NCBI GenBank assembly: GCA_001692895.1
Contig: KV748201.1
Location: 124,001 to 188,000, forward strand
DNA: 64,000 nucleotides
Source of the DNA: Cenococcum geophilum 1.58
Taxonomy: Eukaryota > Ascomycota > Dothideomycetes > Gloniales > Gloniaceae
Direction: 5' to 3'
The notes beneath the pieces were generated by a model. That model was not told the DNA's origin. It ran no database searches and saw only the letters and a program-made list of their open reading frames with translations. Position numbers and translations under genes: made by a program. Shown piece after piece: positions 1 through 11,469 of this stretch (position 1 is its first letter; every line of letters begins with the position of its first letter).

Positions 1-2
1 GG

Positions 3-620
3 TCTTAGGTCTTTAATATAGAACGGAGAAGCTTAAAGAACTATTTAGGAATTTTTAGAATAAGTAGGTTACTATTTAAGCGGGAGATTTCTAAATATAA
101 CTAACGTATACTAGGTTAGAAGAAGAGAAGATAAGGTAATAGAACTTAACTACTATTAATAGTTCCATTTCTAAGCTAAAATAGGTTTTATTTAGAGATC
201 GACGCTTTTATTAAAAAGTTAATGGTATAGACACTTAAACTTAAGCATATTACCAAATACATAGCAAAGAAGCAGAAAGATACTGCTAAGTAATCGATTT
301 TAATAAAGCACTTCCCGCTATTGCTAGTCGGCAGCTTATTATAATATTAAGCGTTAGAATAATCTATGTTTTAAAAACGTTTACTATACTTTAACGCGAT
401 ACTTAGCTAAACTTATATAGCGTATTCCCGAGAAACCCTACTGCCCAGTATTTAAGTTAATTTTGGTTAGTAATATTCCTTAAAAGAAAAATCAAAGCCT
501 AGCGTTAAAAAAGTTAAGCACCGCTGCCATATCTGTAAGAATTAGGTAAAATTAGCTTCCGCTAATTTAATTAATAGATTTAGCAATATATATAGTATAT
601 ATACTCCTTATCTATATAGT
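3..620 (+). pseudogene. decayed reading frame, unrecognised, with C-terminal CxxC motif
   Basis: One forward frame runs from the window edge for about 200 codons. It is interrupted only by TAA and TAG, which is what RIP does to Gln and Trp codons. The frame contains a basic helical stretch and, near 516-540, the sequence KHRCHICKN, a CxxC knuckle that could belong to a zinc ribbon. The 5' part lies outside the window. I do not recognise the family; a transposase or DNA-binding protein is possible because of the basic residues and the Cys pair, but that is only inference. No start codon or terminator can be placed. Confidence 0.35.
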
Positions 621-1380
621 TTACATACTATAAAAAATGCTCTAATTTAATAAATTAAGTTCTAACCCTCTACTGCGACTTTATCTAGCTCCTAAGCGCA
701 ACTTTAATTCCAGCTAGTTACTAGCAAGACGTCTCTACACTATAATCCTTTTTATCCTTTTTTATTATTACTTTAAGCAGCGCCCTTTTAAGTATATTTA
801 AAAAGCAATACATTTTATAAGAAACGGGAAACTAGTATACTAAATACACTTTAAGTATATGGGATATGCTAGAATAATTGTAATATAAATTAGAGGTAGT
901 TCGTTATTTAGGTCTCTCTTACTTATATAGAGTTTAGAGTTAATTTAATAAATAGGGCTTAGTTTCTCGTTCTAAAATTAAGTAGTCCTAAAAATGGGAT
1001 TATTAAAGGCTTAAACCATAGTTCCTATACCTAATAGTAAGTATAGATACTAGACACTATAGGCTGTAAAAATATAAAAGACCAAAATCGGGTTAAGTTT
1101 AGGTATTATTAAATATAGATTTTTAAACTAGTGGGACCAGTTTCTAGTCCCCTATTTTTAGGTATTAAGAGGTAAGGATAGCGTAGCAAGATATAATACA
1201 TTATTATTTAACTAGTCTCTTTAGTCTTAGCCCTATCTTTACCAGTTTACTTAGGGGATATTTTAGCCTCTTAAAGCATTTAAATATATAAAGCCATTTC
1301 CAGATCTTAGAGTAAGTCAAATTCTATAATATAGAAGTGTATACTAATAAGAAAGTAGACACAATATTCTTAAAAGAGGA
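621..1380. other. RIP-degraded DNA, no gene recognised
   Basis: This stretch is TA-rich with stops in every frame. A short Ser/Thr-rich reading near 665-780 could be the N-terminal side of the membrane-protein remnant that follows, but no register holds for long. Confidence 0.4.
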
Positions 1381-1960
1381 TAAAAATTCTCTAAATAGCG
1401 TCCTTCTAAAGCTTTAAGCGGCGGGCGAGTTGCGGGTATAGTAATTGGCATTATTATATTTATTATTATACTGCTTGCTCTTTATATATATTTCCGTCGC
1501 TAAAAACGCGCTATACGTGTTAAAAAACTTAAAATTAGTCTAGGTATAGCTTTATAGCAGGGCTAGAAAGGGACAGATTATCTATAGTAGGATTAGTTTA
1601 GTAGTAAAATAAATCTATACTAATTCTTACCTACCGTAGTATAACTACCTATAAATTTTGAAACGAAATTATTAAGTGCTAACTGTATATCTCTCTTATA
1701 CTCTGCATTAGAATGCCTTGTCTACTATTCCTTTATAGCAACCAGCTTAACCGCCTAGATCTATCCCACTACTTCCTATTATTGCTCTCGTGGTCTCTAC
1801 TTTATATAAATAGGGCCTAGCTAAATACTACTAATGTTAAGGTTATAACTTAGCAGGGCAGTAAATTTGCCTATAGCAGATTATTAAATAAATAAAGATG
1901 CAAATTTTGACTAGGTTACGCCAAAGGGTACAGATTTAATCGAAGAATTAAGTAGTTAAG
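1381..1960 (+). pseudogene. membrane-protein remnant with one transmembrane helix
   Basis: A forward frame reads a Ser/Gly-rich juxtamembrane segment (KALSGGRVAG) followed at about 1432-1500 by a run of Ile, Leu, Val and Ala ending in Phe-Arg-Arg and further Lys/Arg residues. This order, small residues then helix then basic stop-transfer, is typical of fungal type I membrane proteins such as WSC-domain or SKG6-like proteins, with the basic side in the cytosol. The downstream frame continues with TAG/TAA nonsense codons as far as about 1960. The extracellular domain cannot be identified. The start is not visible; the specific family is unknown. Confidence 0.45.
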
Positions 1961-2782
1961 CCGCCTAGCCGAACTGTCCTATAATAGGTAAGGAAGCGTT
2001 ATTTCTTCCTAAAAATCTCAATTATTTATGCCCCTCGTAGAGTATTGCAGACAGGTAAGTAGAAAGAGTTAGATTTAATATATACCTACGTGGCCTAAGA
2101 ATCTTATAGTCTAGAGCATTAAAACATTAAATAAAAAAGTCAAAGAAACCCTCCTAAAAAAACTATTAGCTAAACTTCGTATAATAAAATTATATAACCC
2201 TACTACTACTCTCTAGGATAGTAATACAATAACTAGCCCTGCCATTGTTGTAAGAGCTAGATTATTAATATTATTAAACTACTATACTATTACTACGGCA
2301 AAAGCTACTCCGTTTATTTCTTATGGGACGTATACGGTCCCCCTCCCCCTAACGGTAATATTTAGAGGCGTATATACCAGTACGTTAAGCTAATTAACCT
2401 ATTTAATTAATAATTGCTTACCTACTTTAGTAACGAACGGCATTTATATTAAGTCCTATATAAACTCCTATTACGCTTTTCTTTTAGTACTATTCGCAAA
2501 TGCTTTAACTGCTAATTATACAACAGTTAGTCCTAAAAGGATAGGTAGTAAAACTTTAACTGGATAAGACCCAGGAACAATAAATAAAAGACCAAGATTA
2601 TACGCCTATATATCGCTAATCCCAGTATTAAATAGAGCCGGATTAGGTACTTCGCCCTAGATATAATAGAAGAATACATTATAGCAGGATTTAATAGTAA
2701 GTATTAATAATACCAATCTTATAAGCAGAGGGTCAGTAACTGCAAAATATTTAGTAAGTCCAATTATGGCTTTAATACCTAC
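1961..2782. other. RIP-degraded flank of Gypsy element 1
   Basis: No gene was recognised. The DNA next to the element may once have been coding, because a weak forward reading can be resumed downstream of the insertion at about 8741, but the match is too short to name. Confidence 0.3.
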
Positions 2783-3014
2783 TATGACGGTACTGGGGCG
2801 CGTCACCTGCCATATTCAACCAATCAGGATTTTCCATCCCCGGGATGGAAAATCGCTATTGGCTCGCTTACCACTAGCGCCTTGGCGGCCCTCGCGACAT
2901 ATCTACCTGCTGCCCCTAAACGATTCTTCTTCTTCTTCTTCTCCTTAGCTTAGTATCTTTACTAGATAGCAATCTACAAGCTTCGGTTTAGAGGCATTTA
3001 TGCGAGCCGTTACA
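2783..3014 (+). repeat. 5' LTR of Gypsy element 1
   Basis: It starts TATGACGG (RIP-altered from TGTGACGG) and ends GCCGTTACA. It contains a CG-rich dyad around CCCCGGGATGG, a TTC microsatellite and the block CTTAGCTTAGTATC, all shared with the 3' copy. It differs from the 3' LTR mainly by transitions. Confidence 0.95.
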
Positions 3015-3030
3015 TTATACTAAGCTCACT

Positions 3031-3161
3031 CTATATTGCCTAGGAAGGCCTTAATAATATCCCACCCTAAAAGAAACTTCGTCTGCAACGACGCGTTAAC
3101 GCGCTATACTTAGACACTAAAGCAACTTTATATTACCTAGGAAGGCCTTAATAATATCCTA
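3031..3161 (+). repeat. 32-bp direct duplication in the 5' untranslated region of Gypsy 1
   Basis: The block TATTGCCTAGGAAGGCCTTA and its continuation (3031-3062) recurs about 98 bp downstream (3129-3160) with one or two differences. It lies between the LTR and gag, so it may mark a leader or regulatory duplication. Confidence 0.6.
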
Positions 3162-3289
3162 TTCTATAAGCCAGACAGGATTAGACCTATACCCCCGGAA
3201 TTAAAACCGAATTATATAATTTTAATAAACCCTAGGAAGCTAACAATAGCATTTAAAGTAAGCTTATCTAAAAGAGCTGCCCCAACCTA

Positions 3290-4330
3290 AGAAGAACATA
3301 AGATTTAACTGGGATCCGAAATTAAGGATAATGATAACATTATAGACGTATATAAACAGATTCGTGCCCTAACGGCTAATTAGGAAGCTAACTATCTCTA
3401 AGCTTAAAGCACACAGGGGACCCTATAAGAGATTCTAGATAGCCTTACGGCCCTATAAAGCAGCCTAGCTCCCCCTTTTAGAAGTCCTAGTTATTATATT
3501 AACTTTACTAAATATAACACTCTAGGAAGTACGGATATAATAACGAAGTAATTAAAGTCCGTTAAGCTCCCTAACCCCTAACTACTATCTAACGGGATAG
3601 ACCCTACCTTTAAGAATTAGAGGATTTAAGTATAAGGAAAGCTCCGTGTTAACTATAACTATTTCCTTTCTAAAGAAGCCAAAATGCTCTACCTCTTTAG
3701 TTAAACTATGGGGGACACTTAACGGCACCTTTAAGCCAAGTTTAAGGACAAGTCCCCTATCTAATTTATATCTATTAACGAGATAATACGGCACCTAGCG
3801 GCTATCTATATTAACCCGAATAAAGTACGGAATGCTTAATACGACTATAATCGCCTAATAATAAAACTAAACTAACCCTTTGCCAAATTTTAGACTTAAT
3901 TCCTATACCTTACGGGAGAAGGCTAAGTTCCCCTTAAGAACTACTATTTAGACCTATACGATAAGCTAATAATCTAGCTATAAGAAAAGATTGCTATAAC
4001 CTTAAATAACCTACTAACCTATAAAAGACTTACAGCTTATTACCTATTATTAGACTTAGAACTAAAGCGGATTAACGCCTACCCTAATCGGCAGAAGTGA
4101 CTCCATAGCAATTAGAACTCGTTAGCTATACCTATAGGAGCTAGAGTAGGAAGACAAGCTACGATTACTCTTATACTAAAAGCGGTTATAACTACGTACT
4201 GGCGAGCCTTGCCTAACTAGCCACGTACTACACCCTCAGCTAGTACTTATCACAATACTCTAATTAACCCTGTCTTGGCTATGTGCTACAACTATAATAA
4301 GGAAAATTACTTTACCTTATCTTACCTAGA
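3290..4330 (+). pseudogene. gag of Gypsy 1 (capsid and zinc knuckle)
   Basis: The capsid portion is clearest at about 3590-3930, where the frame reads DPTFKN, EAKMLYLF, KFKDKSPI and NPNKVRNA. This spacing of aromatic and basic positions is typical of Ty3/Gypsy capsid. At 4284-4325 the frame reads CYNYNKENYFTLSYLE, a CCHC nucleic-acid-binding knuckle in which the second Cys, the His and the last Cys have become Tyr, as G-to-A RIP would do. The product would coat the retroelement RNA. Multiple in-frame TAA/TAG codons kill it. Start and stop codons cannot be fixed. Confidence 0.75.
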
Positions 4331-4659
4331 GCTAAAGAATATAGGCGATATTAAGGAGATAGAGGAAGGAGAAACGTCTAACGAGTTAGGAAAAGAAAAA
4401 CCCTAGGGAAAAACTCCCCCCTAGGGTACCCTATTAATCTTAAAGAGATTAATCTAAGTTAGTTAATGGGTAGAAAACACTTTACGGTTCTATATATAGT
4501 ATTTTAAAATAGATATAGAGTTAATACAACCGCCCTTATTAACACTAGAGCAAATAGCTTTACCTTTATAAATACTACCTATGTAAATAACGTTGCTAGG
4601 TTTCTAAATATAAAAGCTACTAAATTAGAGAAGCCTGTCTAAGTAAGAGGCTATAATAG

Positions 4660-7600
4660 TTAAGCCGGTAAGCTGGTTGCCCACGTCTTAAAGTTATATA
4701 TTGCTTTTAACGGACGACGCTAATATAGTATCCCCTTTTACATCCTAGACCTAGGGTCCTACGATATAATCTTTAGCCGAAAATAGATGTTCTATTTTAA
4801 TATTTAGCTAAACGTGCAATAAAAACAATTTGTTTAGCTAAAGGATAGACTAAAATTACCCTCCTTTATTAGGGAAATCCGAACCGACTATAAGACACTA
4901 GCCGCGAAGGTTAACCCTACCTATTAGTAGGATATTAGGGACCGCGACCTAGCCTTTACCTAAGAAGATGCCTACCACAAGGCTAGGAGGAACTCTTTTA
5001 TACTAATAAAGATACTCCCCTAGAGTGCTACAGTTAATAAAGACTCTACTTATAGTAGCGGGATAGATAGCGATATAGACAATATCTAAATTATATAGAT
5101 TTAACTAATATGGAAGAGAATATACTAATAGGATATAAGGGATAACCTTTAAAAAATGCGATAAGAGCTAAAAGGAGTAATAACGCCGCCTTTACCCCGG
5201 AAGCCCCTAAGGTCCTATACACCCCCATTATTATATAACTCCCTTACGGTAGATATCGCTGCGATTAGCGCTATAGTATTCCACTTTAATATATACAGGA
5301 GGGATAATAAGGTCTTTATAACTAGCTTATATAAAATTAACCGGATTATTAACGAGAGAGAAGAGAAGCTAGCTAAGGAAACTAATAAGGAGCTAGTTAA
5401 ACGCCTCCTCCCTACTATCTATGCGGGATATAAGGATACATTCTTAAAGGCGGCTTTAGATAAGTTGCCCTTTTACCGGATATATAATTATAAGATTTAA
5501 CTAAAAGCCAACAACTCGCTAGGCTATAGCCCCCTCTACTAATAATTAATGGATAAGCTAAAAGTAACGAAGTAATACTTACTTAATAACCTTAAAAAGG
5601 GGTTTATCGAGCCAAGCTAAGCCCCTTTTACTTCCCCTATTCTATTTATAAAAAAGCCTAATAGAGGCCTTTATTTTTATATTAACTATTAAAAGCTAAA
5701 CGCTATTACTTAAAAGGATTAGTACCCTATCCCTTTAATTAATAAGACCCTCGCACGTTTAAGTTAGGTAAAGATTTTTACTCAACTTAATATTTGCTAA
5801 GCCTTTTACCAAATTAGGATAGATCCTATAGCTAAAGACTTAACTACGTTCCGTACCCGTTATAGGTTCTATAAATATAAAGTCCTTTCTTTTAGACTAA
5901 TAAATGGGCCGGCTACGTACCAAAGATATATAAATAATGTTCTTTTTAATTACCTTAACGAATTCTATATGGCATACCTAGACAACATTTTTATATACTT
6001 AGACAACGAACTTAAATACTAGGTTTATGTTAAGAAGGTTTTAAAGAGACTGCGGAACGCAGGCTTATAGGTTAATATTAAGAAATATAAATTTAAGGTA
6101 AAGCGTACAAAGTACCTTGGGTTTATTATTACTATAGAAGGAATTAAAGTTAATTTTAAAAAGGTTAAAACAATCTATAACTAGAAACCCCCTTATACTA
6201 TAAAAGGGATCTAGTCCTTCCTTAGTTTTTATAACTTCTACTATTAGTTTATCCGTAACTATAGAGTTATAATAAAGCCTCTTATACGACTTACCCAGAA
6301 AGATACGCCTTTTATCTTTAATAATGACTGTATAGAGGCCTTTAGAGAGTTAAAAGATCGGCTTATCTCTTTTTTAATCCTTTATTATTATAACCTAGAC
6401 CTTAAATTAATGCTAAAAACGGACGCTTCCGACAAAGTTATAGCGGGAATTCTATTACAGCTACATCCGGACGGCGAATAGTACCCTATCGCTTTCTTTT
6501 TAAAGATAATAAACCTAGCCGAGTATAACTACAAAGTACATAATAAAGAAATGCTAGCTATTATTTAATTGCTGTCTTAATAGCGCGCGGAGCTTAAAGG
6601 CACGAACTCTTAGATTAAGGTTTATACTAATTATAAAGCCTTAAAGTATTTTATAATAATAAAGTAGCTTACCAGTTAATAGGCTTAATAGGCTAAAATA
6701 CTCTCTTAATTCTTCTTTACGATTATATACCGCCCTAGTAGGCAAAACTCCTAGGCTAATGCCCTAACCCAAAGAGAACAGGATATAGGCCCCTAGGATA
6801 AGCTAAAGGCTTAATATTAGATACGCGCCCTCCTCTATCCCAAATAGCTCAACCTACGTATTATTAAGGAACTAAGCTCCGACTAGAACGAGCTAGCACC
6901 TATAGAAGGAGAGTTCTTAGACGAACTAATAGGATTAATCAACTACATTCTAACCGCGAACCGTACGGCCGAATCCCTAAAGGCCCTCCGCGACTAAGCC
7001 CTAAAAGGTAACCCTAATTTGGAAATAGAAGGACTGCTTTTATACTAAGAACAGCTTATAGTTCTAGATGTTAATAACCTACGGACAGAGCTAATCCGTA
7101 AATCCCACTATTAAGTCTTAACGGCGTACTCTAGTTAAAATAAGACCCACTAACTACTAGCGCCCTATTACTATTAGTGAGGACTTCTGTCTAATATAGA
7201 ATGATTTATTAGAAACTACCACGCCTATAAACGCGCGGATGCCCCTAGGGATCAAACTCCTAGGTAGTTACGACTATTGCTAATACTAGAACGCCCTTGG
7301 CAATATATTATAATAGACTTTAAGTTGTTTTCAAAGGACGCCTATGGCCACGACGCGGCCTTTATAGTAATTAACCGACTATATAAGTAATCCGTCTCCC
7401 TCCCTTGTTTTAAGACTATAACTGCGAAGGATATAGCTCGCCTCTACGTTAATAATATCTACCGATTCTACGGCGCTTTTAAATTAATTGTCTTTAACTG
7501 TGGTCCCTAGTTTATATCGGATTTCTAAAATAAATTCTGCCGTATCCTTAGGATTAAGATTAAGCTCTCTATTATATTCTACCCTTAGACTAACGGCTAA

Positions 7601-8400
7601 ACCGAGATTATAAACTAGTACCTTAACTAGCAACTACGTCCCTTTATAAACTACTATTAGGATAACTGGTTGGAATTACTGCCTATAATGGACTACGCAC
7701 AGCTTACGCTCCCCTATAATAGTATAGGGATATCGCCATTTAAACTACTTAACGGGTACGCACTACGAACGTCCTTTAATTGGAATAGGCCTACTGAACC
7801 TATAACGGCTCGCGAACGCCTTAGCTATAAAGAGGCCTAGGCATTTACTAAGAAAATGCACAGGGCCTAGGAGACTGCTTAAATGATTATAAAAAAGGCG
7901 TAAGAGAAGAAAGAGGCCGACGTGAATTAGTATTGTCGCAAAGTAGACTTCTAAGTAGGAAATAAGGTATGGGTGTTAATAAAGAACTGGAAAACCTAGA
8001 GGCTGAGCCGTAAGTTAAACCACTAAATAGCTGGTCTATATAAGATTTTAGAGAAGGTAGGATACTCCTTTAAGGTCGAACTACTAGATTTAATAAAGAT
8101 CTACCTTATTTTCTCCCTAAACCGATTATAAAAGGTTGCGAACGACCTATTACCTAAATAGTACAACGATCTCCTACCGCCAATTTAGATTATAGAGGAT
8201 AAGGAATAGGAAGTTAAAGAGATCCTAGTAGTTAAAAAGGTCCGTAGTATCTTAAAATACTATGCAAGCTAGGTTGGCCACGATAAGGACATAAAATGGT
8301 ATCCTATATCTGATTTTAAGTACTCCCCCTATAAACTACGGGACTTCTACCTAGCCCACCTAGACCTCCCCGGACTACTAAGCAAATTAGATAACTAGAT
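4660..8400 (+). pseudogene. pol of Gypsy 1: protease region, RT, RNase H, integrase, chromodomain
   Basis: Reverse transcriptase lies at about 5580-6200. Its fingers read PIPLINKTLARL, and its active-site box AYLDNIFIY (near 5973) replaces the usual YxDD because one Asp codon mutated to Asn. RNase H follows (LKTDASDKVIAGILL, about 6410-6460). Integrase has a CHAYKRADAP remnant of its zinc region near 7220, then IIIDFKLF, CGP and TEIIN marking the D,D,E core (7310-7620). A chromodomain-like segment (EVKEILVVKKVR ... KWYPISDF) sits at about 8210-8320. The protein would copy RNA to cDNA and insert it, with the chromodomain guiding integration. Every domain carries TAG/TAA nonsense codons. Confidence 0.9.
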
Positions 8401-8500
8401 TAAATGCTAGGAAGAAGGGTTAGATAATTATAATAATCTAGACAACAATAAGGAATTTAGACAACGCCTAAGGGCAGGCTTTTTTAAGAGGGGGGGGTGA

Positions 8501-8735
8501 TGTGATGGTGCTAGGGCGCGTCACCTGCTATATTTAACTAATTAGGATTTTCTATCCCCGGGATGGAAAATCGCTATTGGCTCGCTTACTACTAGCGCCT
8601 TAGCGGCCCTCGCAACATGTCTACCTGCTGCCCCTAAACGATTCTTCTTCTTCTTCTTCTTCTCCTTAGCTTAGTATCTTTACTAGATAGCAATCCACAA
8701 GCTTCGGTTCAGAGGCATTTATACAAGCCGTTACA
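8501..8735 (+). repeat. 3' LTR of Gypsy element 1
   Basis: It starts TGTGATGGTGC directly after a G-rich polypurine run and ends GCCGTTACA, followed by CCTAC, which matches the base pairs before the 5' LTR. Confidence 0.95.
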
Positions 8736-8740
8736 CCTAC

Positions 8741-9240
8741 TAAGGTTATAAGATGGGTAAGTTTAAAGAACCCCTAAGTTAAATTTATAGAAAAGGAGTA
8801 ATTATAAGAAGAAATTAATATAGCATTATAGGCCTTAAGAACGTTAGTAAGGCTTTTAAGGTAGACTTCTTCTTACTATAAGGATATTAGGTAATATGCT
8901 AGGCTTTAAGGTAATAGTATACTTACAGCAGCGATTTTGGTAATAATTTTAATAGTATTATTATAGTATTCGCTTATGCCCTACTTTATAATATCCGTTA
9001 AACTAGTATTAAAAAATAAAACCTTTAAATTTTTAAGAAAGTACGCTAATTAAAGTTCTTTAATCGCACCCGCGGATATTACAGTTGGTATTTTACTATT
9101 TGGCGGACCATTACTGGCTATATCTATAGTCTCGGAATAAAGGGGTGCCGTAGTAGCAAAGCTTTCTAGAGCAATAGAAGAAATATAAAGAAGAGTATTA
9201 ATATCTATAAAGAGGTATATAGTTGCGGTTCTATAAAGTG
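8741..9240. other. RIP-degraded DNA
   Basis: A weak forward frame (GYKMGKFKEP, then GLKNVSKAFKVDFFLL) can be read from 8741 to about 9010. It may be the continuation of a gene interrupted by Gypsy 1. No family was recognised. Confidence 0.3.
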
Positions 9241-9261
9241 TAACTTATAATTCTAAAACAT

Positions 9262-9900
9262 ACTAAATTTACAGCATATATAGTAGAAGATCCCCTTAAT
9301 ATATCTAAATATATTACCCACTATGTTTTTAATTTCGGGTTACCTAAGCAGTTATTTATAGTAGTGGCCCTATTTTTAAAACCCTTAAACTACTTTAAGC
9401 GGCTTAGTAAGTGCATCGCCTTAATACGCTAGTTAATAGGAGTAACAGCCTAGTTTAAATTGTGTTTAATAAGCACTTTATTACTTATTACTTTATCGTT
9501 AACTATTTTATTAGTTTACTACCTAATTCTATTACTATTTTAAACCAACGCCGTAATAATTAGCAAAGACTATATACAGGATATTTTTAATTTACAATTC
9601 TATAAGTAGGCCGAGTAGCTTAAAGCCTTTAAATTAAACTCCTATTATAATATTACGGAGTTCTAATAGGCTTTTGTTTATAAATAGGGTTAACTACTAT
9701 TAATTAGATTAGGCTAACTAGTTAATAGGTTTAACTAGTAAACGGGCTAACTAGTTAATAAGTTTAACCGGTAAACGGGCTTACTAGTTAATAGGTTTAA
9801 CTAGTTAATAGGTTTAACCAGTAAATAGGCTAACTAGTAAATAGGCTAACTAGTAAATAGGTTTAACTAGTAAATAGGCTTAGTAGTTATTAATCGCTAG
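9262..9900 (+). pseudogene. unrecognised reading frame ending in an 11-residue tandem repeat
   Basis: A continuous forward frame of about 210 codons, with TAA/TAG as its only stops, reads FTAYIVEDPLNISKYITHYV, then FNFGLPKQLF and a hydrophobic region (TLLLITLSLTILLVYYLILL, about 9475-9535) that could span a membrane. It ends in repeats of about 33 bp that encode variants of GQLVNRFNQQT once nonsense codons are read as Gln. I do not know the family. The single register across the hydrophobic region and into the repeat argues that the repeat was coding. Start is not visible. Confidence 0.4.
9711..9895 (+). repeat. tandem repeat, 16-17 bp half units in 33-bp units
   Basis: About eleven copies of GGYTAACTAGTWAATAG-like half units lie head to tail. 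They differ mainly by transitions. In the upstream frame they encode an 11-residue Asn/Gln-rich repeat. Confidence 0.8.
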
Positions 9901-9989
9901 GGGTAATATAAGCAAATATTATAGAATACGGCAGCGTACTAGTAAAATACGGTATAATATAGCAGAATGCGGCAATATATAGCAATATA

Positions 9990-10045
9990 GCAGAATGCGG
10001 CAATATATAGCAATATAGCAGGTAATGTGCCCTAGTACCGTTACA
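9990..10045 (-). repeat. terminal fragment of a Gypsy-1-family LTR
   Basis: The reverse complement starts TGTAACGGTACTAGGGC and follows the first 35-40 bp of the Gypsy 1 LTR closely, then diverges. No matching 3' LTR end or target duplication was found, so this is a truncated or hybrid LTR. Confidence 0.5.
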
Positions 10046-10129
10046 GAATATATATAATTAAAGCAATCCTAAAATATAATATAAATAGATAATTTTTTAA
10101 GAAAAGATATAAATCCTTATAAACTCTAA

Positions 10130-10990
10130 TAGATTAGAAAATAGGTATAGAATATTTATAATACTCTTTCTTTAATAGGTTCTACAAAACTCTAAGCATT
10201 TCTTAAAGCATAAATAGTAAACTATACGAGATTTAACGCTTTGGCTTGCTTAAGAAACGGATATAATATAAGTTCTTTAGGTCCGGTATCTGTTATTATA
10301 GATAAGAACTTTATAGCTTCCTTAAACCAGTAGCTCGGGTCTTTTATACTAAGATTTCTGCTTAGCTCGTATCTTTTCCCTATAAGACTTATTAAAATAC
10401 CGCCTAGCGCTATAATATTAGCTTTCCCTACCACCTCTTTATCACTTAATTGGCACTATTAAAGTTTAGCTATATCTTAATAGTTAATAATAAGTTAATA
10501 CTAATATAAGGTCACTTACCAATTTTTATAGTTCCCTTAAAGATATTAATATATTACGATATTTAAACTCTATATAGGTTAAGCCCTAAAAAGCAAGGTA
10601 TAATATACCGTTAAGGCACTATACTAGTTATTCTATAATCTATATAGCAGATTTCTATGCCACTTACCTAACCGGTAATAGCCGCTAGCTATACCTTACT
10701 TAGGGGCATATTACAACTAATGCAGTAATTAAGAGATATGGCAGTATGCTTAGAAATTATATAAAACGCACGTTTAAATTTAAAAACTTCGGAAATATAG
10801 ACTAAGTTTTTATAATTTAGCCTAGATATAAGCTCTATCTAATCTTTAGTTATAGAGAAGCTCCCTATAATAAATTAATCTATTATATTCTATTTATATA
10901 TAATGGCAACGGAGTAACCTAGTTTAACTTAGTAAACTTTCTTATAAGTTAGCTATAGAGACCCGTCTAGAATTTTTATAGGCTTTTTAT
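10130..10990 (-). pseudogene. protein-kinase-like remnant
   Basis: The reverse strand reads LISRLNYKNLVYISEVFKF (RIP-altered N-lobe helix C and beta-4 region), then SLNYCI, SKVQLAAITGQVSGIEICYI where a kinase alpha-E helix and HxxG/HRD segment belong, then FKGTIKIGK at the DFG-strand position. Further down, an uninterrupted 70-codon segment (10222-10434) reads KANIIALGGILISLIGKRYE, then AIKFLSIIT and KELILYPFL, the pattern of helices F to I. Fungal accessory genomes carry many such degenerate kinases, often lacking full catalytic motifs. The glycine loop is not convincing here, so a pseudokinase is possible. The DNA between the lobes contains TAA/TAG codons, so the gene is dead. Confidence 0.55.
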
Positions 10991-10999
10991 TATTGCCCT

Positions 11000-11465
11000 T
11001 TAAGGCATTTTATTTTAGTGGAAGATAAAAATCTAAAAGTCCTAACTCTTTACTGCCTTTTATTATTATACGCGTATATTTCGCACTTTTGTCTACCGCT
11101 TAAGGTCCTTATAGAGAGCTAGGGTAATAGGGCCTCTTTAAGTTTAAAGGTACGCGGTATCCATTACTACCTAGAAAGATTGTATTACGCTTTAATATTC
11201 TAAGTATTAAGCTCATATTAGGATAGTAAAAGAGAAATTATATAAACTTTCTTTAATTAAGGCGGATAGAAGGCATAAATAAATATTACGCAAATTTAAA
11301 GCGATTAGAGTAGGTAAAAGTAGATATTACTAAAAAAAACCTATATAGGCGCGGAAACGGGACCTAAGGGGCCTAGGGGACCAAAAACTAGCCTTACGCA
11401 ATAACCGGCTGGAAAACTAATCTACTAGTATTTAAAAATGTCTTAACTTATACTTTAGACAGCTA
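11000..11465. other. RIP-degraded intergenic DNA
   Basis: No gene was recognised. It separates the reverse-strand kinase remnant from the forward DUF3723-like gene and may hold both promoters. Confidence 0.35.
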
Positions 11466-11469
11466 TAAC

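Larger units (their letters stand above)
2783..8735 (+). mobile_element. Gypsy element 1: complete LTR retrotransposon, chromovirus type, RIP-inactivated
   Basis: A 5,953-bp element is bounded by direct LTRs of 232 and 235 bp and flanked on both sides by CCTAC, a perfect 5-bp target duplication (2778-2782 and 8736-8740). Reading through nonsense codons gives, in order, a capsid region, a CCHC-type zinc knuckle, reverse transcriptase, RNase H, integrase and a C-terminal chromodomain. That is the Ty3/Gypsy chromovirus order. A polypurine tract (about 8487-8500) directly precedes the right LTR. Conserved Gln, Trp and Cys codons are replaced by TAA, TAG and TAC/TAT as expected for RIP. The same LTR family has left solo copies at 35829 and 37497. 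Confidence 0.95.

Noticed and set aside
2766..2948. 60-codon forward ORF
   Set aside because: It spans the 5' LTR of Gypsy 1 and ends in the TTC microsatellite.
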